DNA of 64,000 nt from Xanthomonas euroxanthea (GCF_900476395.1 NZ_UIHB01000001.1:1145385-1209384); one strand, 5' to 3'; positions 37,300-50,787 are shown, numbered from the stretch's first letter. Numbers and translations: made by a program. Notes: a model not told the origin generated them from the sequence alone.

Positions 37300-39129
37300 T
37301 TAGCCGGAACGGCCAGCGCGCTTGCGGTCGCTTTCGGTGAGGAACTTCTTGCGCAGGCGGATTTCCTTCGGGGTGACTTCGACCAGCTCGTCGTCCTCGA
37401 TGAAGTCCAGCGCCTGTTCCAGCGTGTACTTGATCGCCGGGGTCAGCTTGATCGCATCGTCCTTGCCCGAGGCGCGCATGTTGGTCAGCGGCTTGGTCTT
37501 GATCGCGTTGACGGTCAGATCGTTGTCCTTGGAGTGGATACCGATCAGCTGACCTTCGTACACGTTGTCGCCTTCTGCAGCGAACAGGCGGCCACGCTCT
37601 TCCAACGGCCCCAGCGCATAGGCGGGGGTGGCGCCGGCGGCATTGGCGATCATCACACCGTTCTGGCGCTTGGCGATGGCGCCCTGTTCCTTCGGGCCGT
37701 AATGGTCAAACACGTGGAACAGCAGGCCCGAGCCCTGGGTCAGGGTGCGGAACTCGTTCTGGAAGCCGATCAGGCCACGCGCCGGGATCATGTAATCCAG
37801 GCGCACGCGGCCCTTGCCGTCCGGCTCCATGTTCTTCAGCTGGCCCTTGCGGGTGCCCAGCTTTTCCATCACGCCGCCCTGGTGCTGTTCTTCGATGTCC
37901 ACCACGAGCTGTTCGATCGGCTCCATCTGCTTGCCGTCGATCTCCTTGATGATCACTTCCGGACGCGACACGGCCAGCTCGTAGCCTTCACGACGCATGT
38001 TCTCGATCAGCACCGACAGATGCAGCTCGCCACGGCCGGAGACCAGGAACTTGTCGGCGTCGGAGCCTTCCTCGACCTTCAGTGCCACGTTGTGCACCTT
38101 CTCGCGGTCCAGGCGGTCGCGCAGCTGGCGGCTGGTCAGGAACTTGCCGCCGGACAGGTCCTTGTTGCCGGCGAACGGCGAGTTGTTGACCTGGAAGGTC
38201 ATCGAGATGGTGGGCTCGTCCACGGTCAGCGCCGGCAGCGCTTCCGGCGCGTCGAGCGCGCACACGGTGTCGGAAATGGTCAGCTCGGCCACGCCGGAGA
38301 TGGCGACGATGTCACCGGCCTCGGCGGTGTCCTGCTCGATGCGCTCCAGGCCCAAAAAGCCCAGCACCTGCAGCACCTTGCCCTGGCGCTTCTTGCCTTC
38401 ACGGTCGATCACGCTGACCGGCATGTTCTTCTTCAGCACGCCGCGCTGGATGCGGCCGATGCCGATCACGCCAACGAAGTTGTTGTAGTCCAGCTGGCTG
38501 ATGCGCATCTGGAACGGGCCGTCCGGATCCACGTCCGGTGCCGACACGTGCTGCATGATCGCTTCGTACAGCGGGGTCATATCGCCGTCGCGCACGCTCG
38601 AATCCAGGCTGGCGTAGCCGTTCAGGGCGGAGGTGTAGACGATCGGAAAGTCCAGCTGCTCATCGGTGGCGCCGAGCTTGTCGAACAGGTCGAACACCTG
38701 GTCGATCACCCAGTCCGGGCGTGCGCCGGGACGGTCGATCTTGTTGACCACCACGATCGGCTTGAAGCCCATCGCAAACGCCTTCTGGGTCACGAAGCGG
38801 GTCTGCGGCATCGGGCCGTCCATCGCGTCGACCAGGATCAGCACCGAGTCCACCATCGACAGCACGCGCTCGACCTCGCCACCGAAGTCGGCGTGTCCCG
38901 GGGTGTCGACGATGTTGATGCGGTTGCCGTTCCAGGTGATGGCCGTGTTCTTGGCCAGGATCGTGATGCCACGCTCCTTTTCCTGGTCGTTGCTGTCCAT
39001 CACGCGCTCAGCCAGCACGGTGCGCTCGGACAGGGTGCCGGACTGCTTCAGCAGGCAGTCGACGAGGGTGGTCTTGCCATGGTCGACGTGCGCGACGATG
39101 GCGATATTGCGGAGTTTTTCGATAGACAT
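37300..39129 (-). CDS. typA: Translational GTPase TypA/BipA
   Basis: The 609-residue ribosome-binding GTPase is linked to 50S assembly and growth under stress or cold. G1 is [10 protein letters not shown] (residues 13-22), then [16 protein letters not shown] and [10 protein letters not shown]. The EF-G-like domains and the TypA-specific C-terminal domain ([30 protein letters not shown]) are complete. It is divergent from the cyclophilin gene across 218 bases. Confidence 0.98.
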   Translation of the reverse strand: MSIEKLRNIAIVAHVDHGKTTLVDCLLKQSGTLSERTVLAERVMDSNDQEKERGITILAKNTAITWNGNRINIVDTPGHADFGGEVERVLSMVDSVLILVDAMDGPMPQTRFVTQKAFAMGFKPIVVVNKIDRPGARPDWVIDQVFDLFDKLGATDEQLDFPIVYTSALNGYASLDSSVRDGDMTPLYEAIMQHVSAPDVDPDGPFQMRISQLDYNNFVGVIGIGRIQRGVLKKNMPVSVIDREGKKRQGKVLQVLGFLGLERIEQDTAEAGDIVAISGVAELTISDTVCALDAPEALPALTVDEPTISMTFQVNNSPFAGNKDLSGGKFLTSRQLRDRLDREKVHNVALKVEEGSDADKFLVSGRGELHLSVLIENMRREGYELAVSRPEVIIKEIDGKQMEPIEQLVVDIEEQHQGGVMEKLGTRKGQLKNMEPDGKGRVRLDYMIPARGLIGFQNEFRTLTQGSGLLFHVFDHYGPKEQGAIAKRQNGVMIANAAGATPAYALGPLEERGRLFAAEGDNVYEGQLIGIHSKDNDLTVNAIKTKPLTNMRASGKDDAIKLTPAIKYTLEQALDFIEDDELVEVTPKEIRLRKKFLTESDRKRAGRSG

Positions 39130-39347
39130 GCGGAAAGGGCCCCTGTCTGGCGCCAGTCTTGAGATGAGGTAAGCCCGACATTATAGCGGTTTCGTTGCCG
39201 TGCCGTTGCGTTCGGCCGTCGAGCGGTCCAAAACGCCCATTCAGCTTGCCGTGAGACCCCCGACCATGGTCCAACCTGCACGGTCGCCTGCACGGCCGGG
39301 TGTATTCTAATGGGCTGTCATACACCCTGAAACCTGCAAGGATTTCC

Positions 39348-39842
39348 ATGTCCCTGATCGCCCATTTCGATACCACCCGCGGCCCGATCGTGGTCGAGCT
39401 GTTCGCCGACAAGGCCCCGCTGACCGTCGCCAACTTCGTCAACCTGGTCCAGCGCGGCTTTTACGACGGCCTGAGCTTCCACCGCGTCATCGCCGACTTC
39501 ATGATCCAGGGCGGCTGCCCGGAAGGTTCCGGCCGCGGCGGCCCGGGCTACCGTTTCGAGGATGAAGCCAACAACGGCGTCGGCCACGAGCGTGGCGTGC
39601 TGTCCATGGCCAATGCCGGCCCCAACACCAACGGCAGCCAGTTCTTCATCACCCACACCGCCACCCCGTGGCTGGACGGCAAGCACACCGTGTTCGGCAA
39701 GGTCACCCAGGGCCTGGACGTGGTCGATGCCGTCGCCCAGGGCGATGTGATCAACAAGGTGACGATCGAAGGCGATACCGACGCCGTGCTGGCCGCCAAG
39801 GCCGACCGCGTCGCGGAGTGGAACAAGATCCTCGCCGCCTGA
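39348..39842 (+). CDS. ppiB: Peptidyl-prolyl cis-trans isomerase, cyclophilin type
   Basis: This 164-residue cyclophilin has no signal peptide and is therefore the cytoplasmic PpiB type. Active-site residues are in [13 protein letters not shown] (catalytic Arg), [17 protein letters not shown] and [12 protein letters not shown]. The start ATG 39348 has AAGGA at 39338-39342; an upstream in-frame ATG lacks one. A perfect hairpin follows, and mdh is 116 bases downstream. Confidence 0.95.
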   Translation: MSLIAHFDTTRGPIVVELFADKAPLTVANFVNLVQRGFYDGLSFHRVIADFMIQGGCPEGSGRGGPGYRFEDEANNGVGHERGVLSMANAGPNTNGSQFFITHTATPWLDGKHTVFGKVTQGLDVVDAVAQGDVINKVTIEGDTDAVLAAKADRVAEWNKILAA

Positions 39843-39853
39843 TGGCTTTTCCC

Positions 39854-39878
39854 GAACGGCCGCCGTGTGCGGCCGTTC
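39854..39878 (+). terminator. Hairpin between ppiB and mdh
   Basis: GAACGGCCGC, a 5-base loop and GCGGCCGTTC form a perfect 10-bp stem. Only scattered Ts follow, so termination is probably partial. Confidence 0.6.
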
Positions 39879-39943
39879 GTCTGTCACTGCGCGCCGCCAG
39901 GCCTCGCGCCACGCCAGCGTGCACCTCCACCCATGTTTTTTAG

Positions 39944-40945
<1,002 letters not shown>

Positions 40946-40965
40946 GTTTCCCGGCTTGGCAGTAC

Positions 40966-40999
40966 AAAAAAAACGCCGGGCACTGCCCGGCGTTTTTTT
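40966..40999. terminator. Bidirectional terminator between mdh and the GST gene
   Basis: An 8-A run, the stem CGCCGGGCA/TGCCCGGCG and a 7-T run make a symmetric terminator. It serves mdh on the + strand and can serve the convergent GST gene on the - strand. Confidence 0.9.
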
Positions 41000-41137
41000 A
41001 TGCGTCGCTTCCGTGATGCGTTGCGTTACATGCGCCGGTCGGTGGCGCGGGAAGCGCGCCATCACGCCCATCGATCCTGCAAGGCCGATGCGATTCGCGT
41101 TGCCGCCGCATCGATCACATCACGCGGCGCGCTCGGC

Positions 41138-41752
41138 TCAGGCCAGGCCTTCGGCCTTTAGCGCGGCCTGCACATCGGCATCGTCGAGCATGCGCTGCAC
41201 GAAAGCAGCCACGGCGCTCAGCCCGCTCAGGTCCACGCTCGCCTTCTGCGCCCATCGCAGCGTCACGAACAGATACGCATCGGCGCCGGTGTGGGTGTCG
41301 CCGGCCAGCCAGTTGCGCCCCTGCAGATGCGCGTCGACACGTTCGTACAGGGCGCGCAGCTTGTTGCGTGCGTCGTCATGGCTGCGCGCAATCAGCGCCT
41401 CGTCCTGCAGATAGGCGGTACTACCGAAAATCGGCTTGAAGGTCGGATGCACATCGGCATTGGCGAAGGCGATCCAGCGATTGATTTCCGCACGGCTGCG
41501 CGCGCTGCCATCGCCGGACAGCCCGGTGAGCGGTGCAACGTCGGCGATGTAGTTCAGGATGGCCGCATTCTGGGTCAGCGCCCAGTCGTCGACGACCAGC
41601 AACGGCACCGCACCGGCTGGATTGAGGCGCAGATACCCGGGCGACTTCATCGTGGCAGCGTCGACCACTTCCAGCTCGAAGGGCAGCCCCGACCAGCGCA
41701 GCACGATGTGATCTGCCAGCGAACACGCGCCCGGCTTGGTGTACAGCTTCAT
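41138..41752 (-). CDS. Glutathione S-transferase family protein
   Basis: The 204-residue protein has the thioredoxin-like N-terminal domain (about 1-80), with MKLYTKPGACSLADHI and the Ser/Cys active-site position of beta-class GSTs. The glutathione-contact motif is NPAGAVPLLVVDDWALTQNAAILNYIAD. The all-helical C-terminal domain follows, with LAGDTHTGADAYLFVTLRWA. Its substrate is unknown. The start is ATG 41752, preceded by GGGAA. An N-terminal extension in frame looks spurious. Confidence 0.93.
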   Translation of the reverse strand: MKLYTKPGACSLADHIVLRWSGLPFELEVVDAATMKSPGYLRLNPAGAVPLLVVDDWALTQNAAILNYIADVAPLTGLSGDGSARSRAEINRWIAFANADVHPTFKPIFGSTAYLQDEALIARSHDDARNKLRALYERVDAHLQGRNWLAGDTHTGADAYLFVTLRWAQKASVDLSGLSAVAAFVQRMLDDADVQAALKAEGLA

Positions 41753-41815
41753 GAGAATTCCCGCACAAAGACGAAGACGCAAGCTTAGCGGCAACGCGTG
41801 AGTGCGTGGGTGACG

Positions 41816-42277
41816 TCAGGATGCGGTGCGCGGACGCAGCTTCTGCACGCGATAGAACGTGTGGTCGCCGATGGTGGCCACCTGGTATGCATTGCGCCAG
41901 CTCGGGCTGGCGATCGCGCTTGCGGCAAAGTGGCTGGCGCCCGGCACGATTTCCTTGCGCTGACCCACCGGTAGCGCCCAGTTGCGCTCTGCAGCCAGCG
42001 CCACATGCAGCGCCTTGTTCCAGGCATCGTCATTTTTCAGCTGCGTTCCCGGGGCCACGATGGTGGGCGCGAACTGCTTGCGCGCGGTGACCACCTGACA
42101 CATCGAATCGCCCCACAAACCGCTGTCCAGACGACGCAACGCAACTTCCGCGACGGCTTGCTGGCCGCGCAAGGTCTGATCACGCGCTTCCAGGTACACG
42201 GTGGTGCTCAAGCACAACGAATCTGCAGCTGGCTGCGGCAACAACTGCGACAGCCAAAGTATCCAAACCAGTTTCAT
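41816..42277 (-). CDS. SleB-type cell wall hydrolase
   Basis: The 153-residue secreted protein has a short signal-like N-terminus (MKLVWILWLSQLLPQPAA). It then has the Hydrolase_2 pattern: TTVYLEARDQTLRGQQAVAEVALRR with the catalytic Glu, MCQVVTARKQFAPT, and a C-terminal SHFAAS...YQVATIGDHTFYRV. This family includes spore cortex-lytic SleB. In a non-sporulating host it probably trims peptidoglycan. The start ATG 42277 has GGAG upstream. It precedes the GST gene on the same strand. Confidence 0.85.
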   Translation of the reverse strand: MKLVWILWLSQLLPQPAADSLCLSTTVYLEARDQTLRGQQAVAEVALRRLDSGLWGDSMCQVVTARKQFAPTIVAPGTQLKNDDAWNKALHVALAAERNWALPVGQRKEIVPGASHFAASAIASPSWRNAYQVATIGDHTFYRVQKLRPRTAS

Positions 42278-42862
42278 AGAACTCCTTGCTCCGTATGGGC
42301 CGATCCGCAGAGCATCCAAGGTGGATGCACCAGTACAGAGGGCTTGGCGTCATGGGGAGGCGGCCTGCCACGGGTCGCCCGGTCTCCGGCGAGAGAAGGA
42401 TCTACCGGAGGTGCCCACCAAATGCGGCGGGTCAAAAAGTTGGCGCAAGGTAGGCGTCGATCACAGAATCGCGGCTGAATAGGCGGGGTTGACGCGTGTG
42501 AGTGCTTGCTACATCTACCGCTTGGCTCGAGCACGACAGCGCGCTGCATCCGTCGTGTGCGTCGCATCGTGGTGGCGACAGCGGATGTGGCAATCAACAT
42601 CGGCGCAATGCGCATGCCGTGTTGCGGGTCTGCGTGTTGTTTGCGACACGCAACGCCGCATGCGCAGGCTACGCATGCAGTGCCGTCGGCATGGTGCGCT
42701 ACACATCATCGTCACTGATGAATGTGCTTGTACGCCGGCGTCTTGCCGCAGCAGCGGTTGGACATCCACATGCGAACGCAGGGTGCAGGAAAGAACTGTC
42801 AGTGCGGGATGTCGTGCTGCCGGGATCACGCATCGTGCGCCTGCTCATGCAGCGTACAACCC

Positions 42863-42892
42863 TGTGTTGCAGTCGCTTGTGTTGCAGTCGCT
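42863..42892. repeat. 15-bp perfect tandem duplication
   Basis: TGTGTTGCAGTCGCT occurs twice head to tail, in the non-coding 42.3-43.3 kb region. Confidence 0.85.
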
Positions 42893-42932
42893 AGGGCCAG
42901 AGAAGACGGTGGCGTGTTCGATGCGAATTGAT

Positions 42933-42941
42933 GGGGGGGGG
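42933..42941. repeat. Nine-base homopolymeric G tract
   Basis: GGGGGGGGG lies in non-coding DNA between ATTGAT and TATCCACG. Tracts of this length can vary by slippage. Reading errors are also common at such sites. Confidence 0.8.
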
Positions 42942-43337
42942 TATCCACGACGCGTCATGACAGCTATTGCTGTCGCATCGCATCCCCAGGTCGCTCGCCA
43001 CGCCCGCACCTGCATCACGCAAGGATGCGCCGTAGTGGCAGCACTCAGATATGCCGCCGAAATCGCCAGACCCCGTCGCACGATTTCTTGACGGTGGCAG
43101 CGGCGCATCGTCGTTGACGACATTGCGACTGCCGTGCGCTTGCTGCCGCCTTGCGTACGCGCACTGTTTATTTCCAGAAGAACTAGGCACGTTGAACCGC
43201 GCGCATCAAGTTCGACTTGATGCAAAAAAAAGAACCTGCAAGCGTGCAGACGTGAATGGCGATTGCCGAAGCACGTGATTGCGGTCGGCACAGCATCTTG
43301 CGCGTAAGCGTTACGTTATTGTGGCCTGATCGGGATT

Positions 43338-44648
43338 TCATGCCTGACTTGTTGGCAGCGCTGTTGCAACAGGTCTGCGTTTTTCAGACCTCGCCAACGC
43401 GCTGCCGATCCAGGCGATCAGCATGCATGACACGCCGCAGAGTATCGGCCCCAGGGCCATCGCCCACGCCAGCTGCGCAGCGTGCCCATGCGGATAGCCG
43501 GAGACGTTCAGCAGCAGTCCGATCACGCCACTGCCGGCCGCCAGTGCGAGTTGGGCTGTCGCAGTGAGTGCGGCACAGGCGCGGGCCTGCCGTGCGGGGC
43601 CATGGCGCGAGGCGAGTTCTGCGTGGCGCGCCCAGACCCATTGCCCGGCGCTTCCCGCCGCCACACCCATGCCGAAGGCCAGGCCGGCATCCAGCACGCA
43701 GTGTCGAGCCATGGCGATGGCAAAGATCAATCCCAGCCCGGACAGTGCAACTCCACTCAGGCCCAATCGACGCAGCGCCACGGTCGGCCAACGCGCTGCC
43801 AAGGGCTGTATGCAGACGCTGCCCAACGCGTACGCAATCAACACCGCGCTGCCCCATCCGGCCGAGCCGATGCGCGATTGCGCCAGATAAGGCGCCAATT
43901 TGGTGAACGTCGGCAACGCCAACGCCAGTGCTGCGATGACCGCCACGGGCAGCAACTGATTGCGCTGCCACTCCGACGTGGCTGGCGGTAACGGAGCGGC
44001 GGCAACTGCGTGCGCGTAAGGCTGCAGCGTGTTGCTTAACCACCATGCCGACAGCAGTGCGATGCTGCTGACCAGCGCGACGACCATCAACGCTGTCGAT
44101 GCGCCGGCATATGCCCCAGCCTTCAGCACCAGGCCGATCGCTGCGCTGACCGATAGCGCGGCCAGACCGCTGCCGATCAGGCGCAGCGCACTGACGCCGC
44201 GCGCACCGCGCCAGGGCCAGTGGCCCAACCCCAACAAGGTGTTCTGTGCCACGTCGCCGATCGCATAGGCCGCGCGGAAGGGCAGGCTGAGCAGCAACAC
44301 GCTGATCAGCCTGGCACCGGCAGGAAGCGCTGGCGTCACGAACACCAGTGCCAGGGCGAGGGCTGCCAACGCAATGCCACGCCATTGCGAACGCCCGGCC
44401 CAGGCCAGGCTGGCGTAGGCACTCCAGCGTCGCGCGGCGACCATGCCCATCACTGCACTGATCACCAATCCGCCGGCGACCGACGCGCCAGCCGCCACCG
44501 CGCTCAATCCAACGTATTCGGTCAACGCAAAAATCAGCAGCAACTCGCCGGTGTACCACAGCAGGCTTTTGCCGAAATGCGCCGCAACATAGGCCCGCAA
44601 TGCTGCCGGCGGCAGCATGTGGGGCGGTGCAGTCAGGGTGGAGCGCAT
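43338..44648 (-). CDS. Integral membrane protein, probable MFS transporter
   Basis: The 436-residue protein has about 12 hydrophobic segments in two halves, separated by a polar loop near residues 220-235 (ATSEWQRNQLLP). This is the layout of the major facilitator superfamily. No substrate-diagnostic motif was recognised. ATG 44648 is used; a GTG eight codons upstream is also possible and neither has a strong ribosome site. It may follow the fadH-type gene (same strand, 298-base gap). Confidence 0.75.
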   Translation of the reverse strand: MRSTLTAPPHMLPPAALRAYVAAHFGKSLLWYTGELLLIFALTEYVGLSAVAAGASVAGGLVISAVMGMVAARRWSAYASLAWAGRSQWRGIALAALALALVFVTPALPAGARLISVLLLSLPFRAAYAIGDVAQNTLLGLGHWPWRGARGVSALRLIGSGLAALSVSAAIGLVLKAGAYAGASTALMVVALVSSIALLSAWWLSNTLQPYAHAVAAAPLPPATSEWQRNQLLPVAVIAALALALPTFTKLAPYLAQSRIGSAGWGSAVLIAYALGSVCIQPLAARWPTVALRRLGLSGVALSGLGLIFAIAMARHCVLDAGLAFGMGVAAGSAGQWVWARHAELASRHGPARQARACAALTATAQLALAAGSGVIGLLLNVSGYPHGHAAQLAWAMALGPILCGVSCMLIAWIGSALARSEKRRPVATALPTSQA

Positions 44649-44946
44649 CGCCGGTTTATAGCCGAGCTGCACGACAGGAAAAAGAATCTACCGGTGCTGC
44701 GCCAATCAGTGGCGCCTGTACCGTCTGGCGCGATCGCCAACGGCGCCGGAGTCCACACCGATCCGCGCATCCGACCTCGCTAGAGAACCCTGCGGCGGCA
44801 TCTGACGCGCAGACCGGTCATCGCCCTGCCGCTGCCACCCGCAGCGGTGACGGTGCGCCCATCCGGCGCACATCCGCGCTCGTACACGTGTTCGAGTGGC
44901 GCCGTGAGCAGGCCGCCGTGGCTTTCAGCGCGCTGCCAAGCGCGCG

Positions 44947-47528
<2,582 letters not shown>

Positions 47529-48551
47529 TTACCAACCCGCCAGCACCAGCTTGCCGATCGTGCTGCCGCTTTCCAGGCGCCGATGCGCCTCGCGCAAGTG
47601 CTGCGCATTGATCGGAGACAGCGTTTCGGTGTGGGTGGTACGCAACTCGCCCGCATCGATCAGGCTGGCGGCGCGGTTGAGGATGCGGTGTTGCTCGACC
47701 ATGTCCTCGGTTGCGTAGCGGGCGCGGGTGAACATCAGTTCCCAGTGGATGCCGATGCACTTGGCCTTGTAGGGATCGCCGATCGACAGCGGGCCGCGCG
47801 GCTCCACGATCAGGCCCACATGCCCCTGCGGCGCCAGGATCTCGCCCAGCTGCTGCCAGTAGCGATCGGTGTCGGCCAGGTTGAGGGCGGCGTCCACGCT
47901 CTGCATTCCCAGCGCCTGCAACTGCGGTAGCAGCGGCTGGTGATGGTCGATCACATGCTGGGCGCCCATCTGCCGCGTCCATTCGATGGTCTCCGGCCGC
48001 GAGGCCGTGGCGATCACGCTGAAGCCGGCATGCCGCGCCAGCTGGATCGCGATCGAGCCCACGCCGCCCGCGCCACCGATGATCAGCAGGTGCTTGCCGC
48101 GATTGCGGGCGCCGTCGAAAGAGAACGGCATGCGCTGGAACAGCAGCTCCCATGCGGTCAAGGTGGTCAGCGGCAGCGCCGCGGCCTGGGCGAAGCTGAG
48201 CGAGGTGGGCTTGCAGCCGGCAATACGCGCATCGACCAGCTGATATTGCGCATTGCTGCCCGGTCGCCCGATGTCGCCTGCGTAATACACCTCGTCGCCG
48301 ACTGCGAACGCGGTGACATCGGGGCCCACCGCTTCGACGACGCCGGCCGCGTCGTAGCCCAGGATCTTCGGCGCATCCAGCGTCTGCGGCTTGGGCGCGC
48401 GCACCTTGGTGTCGACCGGATTGACCGAGACCGCCTCGACACGCACCAATAAGTCATACCCCGACGGGGCTGACGGGGCTGGAAGTTCCATGTCAAGCAA
48501 TGCGGCGGGATCGTCGACCGGCAGGTGACGGGTGATGACGACAGCTTTCAT
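47529..48551 (-). CDS. Zinc-binding alcohol dehydrogenase-family oxidoreductase (quinone-oxidoreductase-like)
   Basis: The 340-residue MDR protein has a GroES-like domain (VEAVSVNPVDTKVRAP, GYDAAGVVEAVG) and the NADPH motif LLIIGGAGGVGSIAIQLARHAG. The catalytic and structural zinc cysteines are missing, as in the QOR/zinc-less branch. The chemistry is probably NADPH-dependent reduction of a quinone or enone. ATG 48551 has GGAG upstream; an in-frame extension to 48620 is rejected. No operon partner is evident. Confidence 0.88.
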   Translation of the reverse strand: MKAVVITRHLPVDDPAALLDMELPAPSAPSGYDLLVRVEAVSVNPVDTKVRAPKPQTLDAPKILGYDAAGVVEAVGPDVTAFAVGDEVYYAGDIGRPGSNAQYQLVDARIAGCKPTSLSFAQAAALPLTTLTAWELLFQRMPFSFDGARNRGKHLLIIGGAGGVGSIAIQLARHAGFSVIATASRPETIEWTRQMGAQHVIDHHQPLLPQLQALGMQSVDAALNLADTDRYWQQLGEILAPQGHVGLIVEPRGPLSIGDPYKAKCIGIHWELMFTRARYATEDMVEQHRILNRAASLIDAGELRTTHTETLSPINAQHLREAHRRLESGSTIGKLVLAGW

Positions 48552-48967
48552 CGGGTCGCTCCAGGTGGGGAGTTCAGGGTGCGTTGTGTCACCGTCGCGC
48601 CGCAACCACCGACCCCACAATTCAGCTCGGACAGGGCCTGGCGTTCACCAATGTGGTTGACGCATCAGTGCGCAGCGGGCTGGAAGGCTGGATCCGCCAG
48701 CGTATTCAACTGGCTTAATTGGGCTGCGGTTCATGCAGCCGGGATGTGCAAACTGCGTGCGCGGTCCTTCCCTTCATGAAACTGTATACGTAGTATTGAA
48801 AGGGATCGCCGGCCCTGGTGATTGCTTTCACATGTTATATGACCGTTAACGCGATCTTCACTGAAGCCGGCTTAATCTGCGCCCCGATGGCTCTGGATGT
48901 GACGAGCATCTTTACCAAGAACAACGCCTCTATCGGTTTTATCTCCCAAAGAAGGAGCTGTATACAC
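48552..48967 (+). other. Upstream region of the OmpA-family gene
   Basis: About 416 bases between divergent genes. GGCTGC/GCAGCC (48722-48740) forms a small hairpin. TATACG (48785-48790) and TATATG (48836-48841) resemble -10 boxes but lack good -35 partners, so no promoter is called. AAGGAG at 48952-48957 is the ribosome site of the next gene. Confidence 0.35.
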
Positions 48968-50065
48968 ATGAACAAGAAAATTCTCACTGCCGCGTTGCTC
49001 GGCGGTCTGGCGGTTGCCCAGGCTGCTTCCGCGCAGGAGTTCGATGACCGTTGGTACCTGACCGGTAGCGCTGGCTTCAACTTCCAGGACAGCGATCGTC
49101 TGACCAATGACGCCCCGTTCGTCACCCTGGGTCTGGGCAAGTTCGTTAGCCCGAACTGGTCGATCGACGGCGAGCTGAACTATCAGAACCCGAACTTCGA
49201 TGCCAACCAGGACCAGAACTGGAGCCAGTACGGCATCTCGTTCGACCTGCGTCGCCACTTCATCCAGGAAGGCCGCGGCTGGAACCCCTACCTGCTGTTC
49301 GGTCTGGGCTACCAGCGTTCGGAAGAAGAGTTCGACGCCACCCCGAACCCGGTTTCGCCGGGCCAGCAGAAGGACGGCAACTTTGCCGCCAAGGCTGGTG
49401 TCGGTCTGCAGACCACCTTCGACAAGCGCGTCGCCGTGCGTGCCGAGTTGGCCTACCGCGCTGACTTCAACGACCAGAGCGTTGCTGCTCCGCAGGAAGA
49501 CTGGTTCGGCGACGTGCTGGCTTCGGTCGGCGTCGTGATCCCGCTGGGACCGGCTCCGTCGACCGCTCCGCCGCCGGCTCCGGCTCCGGTTGCCCCGAGC
49601 TGCGCAGACCTGGATGACGACGGTGACGGCGTCAACAACTGCGACGACAAGTGCCCTGCTTCGCAGCCTGGCCAGACCATCGGTCCGGACGGTTGCCCGG
49701 TGCCTGTGTCGATCGACCTGAAGGGCGTGAACTTCGACTTCAACAAGTCGACCCTGCGTCCGGACGCCGTCTCGATCCTGAGCGAAGCGACCGAGATCCT
49801 GAAGCGTTACCCCGACCTGAAGGTCGAGGTTGCCGGTCACACCGACTCGAAGGGTACCGACGCGTACAACCAGAAGCTGTCCGAGCGTCGTGCGACCACC
49901 GTGTACGACTACCTGACCAAGAACGGCGTCGATGCGTCGCGTCTGGTTGGTCCGATCGGCTACGGCGAGAGCCGTCCGATTGCTCCGAACGCCAACCCGG
50001 ATGGTTCCGACAATCCGGAAGGCCGTGCGAAGAACCGTCGTACCGAGCTGAACGTCCAGAACTAA
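48968..50065 (+). CDS. OmpA-family outer-membrane protein
   Basis: The 365-residue protein has a signal peptide (about 1-22, cut after ASA). An eight-strand-like beta-barrel follows (about 23-195), then a Pro/Ala-rich linker (PAPSTAPPPAPAPVAPSC). A thrombospondin type 3-like calcium motif comes next (DLDDDGDGVNNCDDKCP, with paired cysteines), and then the OmpA C-terminal peptidoglycan-binding domain (NFDFNKSTLRPDAVSIL...AGHTDSKGTDAYN...LSERRA). It probably anchors the outer membrane to the wall. The start is ATG 48968, not the in-frame codon at 48818. A strong terminator follows. Confidence 0.93.
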   Translation: MNKKILTAALLGGLAVAQAASAQEFDDRWYLTGSAGFNFQDSDRLTNDAPFVTLGLGKFVSPNWSIDGELNYQNPNFDANQDQNWSQYGISFDLRRHFIQEGRGWNPYLLFGLGYQRSEEEFDATPNPVSPGQQKDGNFAAKAGVGLQTTFDKRVAVRAELAYRADFNDQSVAAPQEDWFGDVLASVGVVIPLGPAPSTAPPPAPAPVAPSCADLDDDGDGVNNCDDKCPASQPGQTIGPDGCPVPVSIDLKGVNFDFNKSTLRPDAVSILSEATEILKRYPDLKVEVAGHTDSKGTDAYNQKLSERRATTVYDYLTKNGVDASRLVGPIGYGESRPIAPNANPDGSDNPEGRAKNRRTELNVQN

Positions 50066-50086
50066 TTGGACAGTTAGCTGTTGCAT

Positions 50087-50115
50087 ACAAAACCCGGCCT
50101 TGCGCCGGGTTTTGT
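50087..50115. terminator. Terminator after the OmpA-family gene
   Basis: ACAAAACCCGGC, loop CTTGC and GCCGGGTTTTGT form a perfect 12-bp stem with T-rich end. Confidence 0.85.
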
Positions 50116-50254
50116 CTTTGTGGGAACCGGAAATCTGTACCCGGACAGTGCAAATCCTGTCTGCGTTGCCATCCAGGCACGCTTCCGGTTGAAACGGCGT
50201 TCATCGCTGCCTACACTCGCCGCGTCAACACCACACTCATACTGGAAGAACCCG

Positions 50255-50770
50255 ATGCTGCGTACCGCTACGGCTGGATTGCTCTGTCTCGCCCTGATTC
50301 CCGCCGCCTACGCCGCTCCGAACTGTGCCGGCAGCACGGTGTCCCAGCCGTTGCCGTTGCCCGCCACCGTCATTGCGCCGGCGGCCGCCGAGTTCTACAC
50401 CCGTAGCGTGCAGCTGGGCATGCCCACTGGCGTGCTGGCACAGCCGTACACCACCGAGCAGTCGGTGGACCGCGTGTTGCTGCGTCTGCGCGTGGAAGGC
50501 TGCCAGGACCTGGCCAAGGTCATTCCGCCCGGCGGCACCGTCAATCCGAACGATCCGGCCGCCTACAAGGCCACCACCGCATTCGACAACACGCCGTGGC
50601 GCTTTGACATGAGCCAGAACGGCAAGCGCATGACCGCCGAAGAATTCGACGCCTGGATGAAGGCGCGCGGCGTGCGCGTGGTCAAGGCGCGTCCGGTGGC
50701 TGCGCCGGCGCCGGCTGCTGCGGCAACCGCAACGCCCGCGGCCGACGCCAAGTCGGTCGAAAACAAATAA
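50255..50770 (+). CDS. Secreted protein of unknown function
   Basis: I do not recognise the family. The 171-residue product has a clear signal peptide (MLRTATAGLLCLALIPAAYA, cut after residue 20). The body (about 100 residues) has one cysteine near each end (PNCAGS, EGCQDL), and the last 30 or so residues are an Ala/Pro-rich low-complexity tail. It is probably periplasmic or exported. It stands alone after a terminator, and the pseudouridine synthase follows after 17 bases, so the two may share a transcript. Confidence 0.7.
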   Translation: MLRTATAGLLCLALIPAAYAAPNCAGSTVSQPLPLPATVIAPAAAEFYTRSVQLGMPTGVLAQPYTTEQSVDRVLLRLRVEGCQDLAKVIPPGGTVNPNDPAAYKATTAFDNTPWRFDMSQNGKRMTAEEFDAWMKARGVRVVKARPVAAPAPAAAATATPAADAKSVENK

Positions 50771-50787
50771 GTCGCGGTCGGGACGGC

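Larger units (their letters stand above)
42278..43337. other. 1.06-kb region without a convincing gene
   Basis: Several short open frames exist on both strands, but none has a ribosome site, a family match or plausible composition. The stretch looks less GC-rich than its neighbours and is full of TGCG/CGCA words. It contains a perfect 15-bp tandem duplication (42863-42877 and 42878-42892), a 9-G tract (42933-42941) and an 8-A tract near 43220. It may be decayed coding DNA, an untranslated regulatory region or a small-RNA locus. Confidence 0.5.

Noticed and set aside
42341..42480. Possible tRNA or known small RNA just upstream of the SleB-type gene
   Set aside because: The stretch has GC-rich segments, but I could not build a cloverleaf or a terminated hairpin RNA from it.
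42485..43291. Short frames on both strands of the orphan region
   Set aside because: Cys/Ala/Arg-rich translations, no ribosome sites, no recognisable domain, and disruption by the G9 tract.
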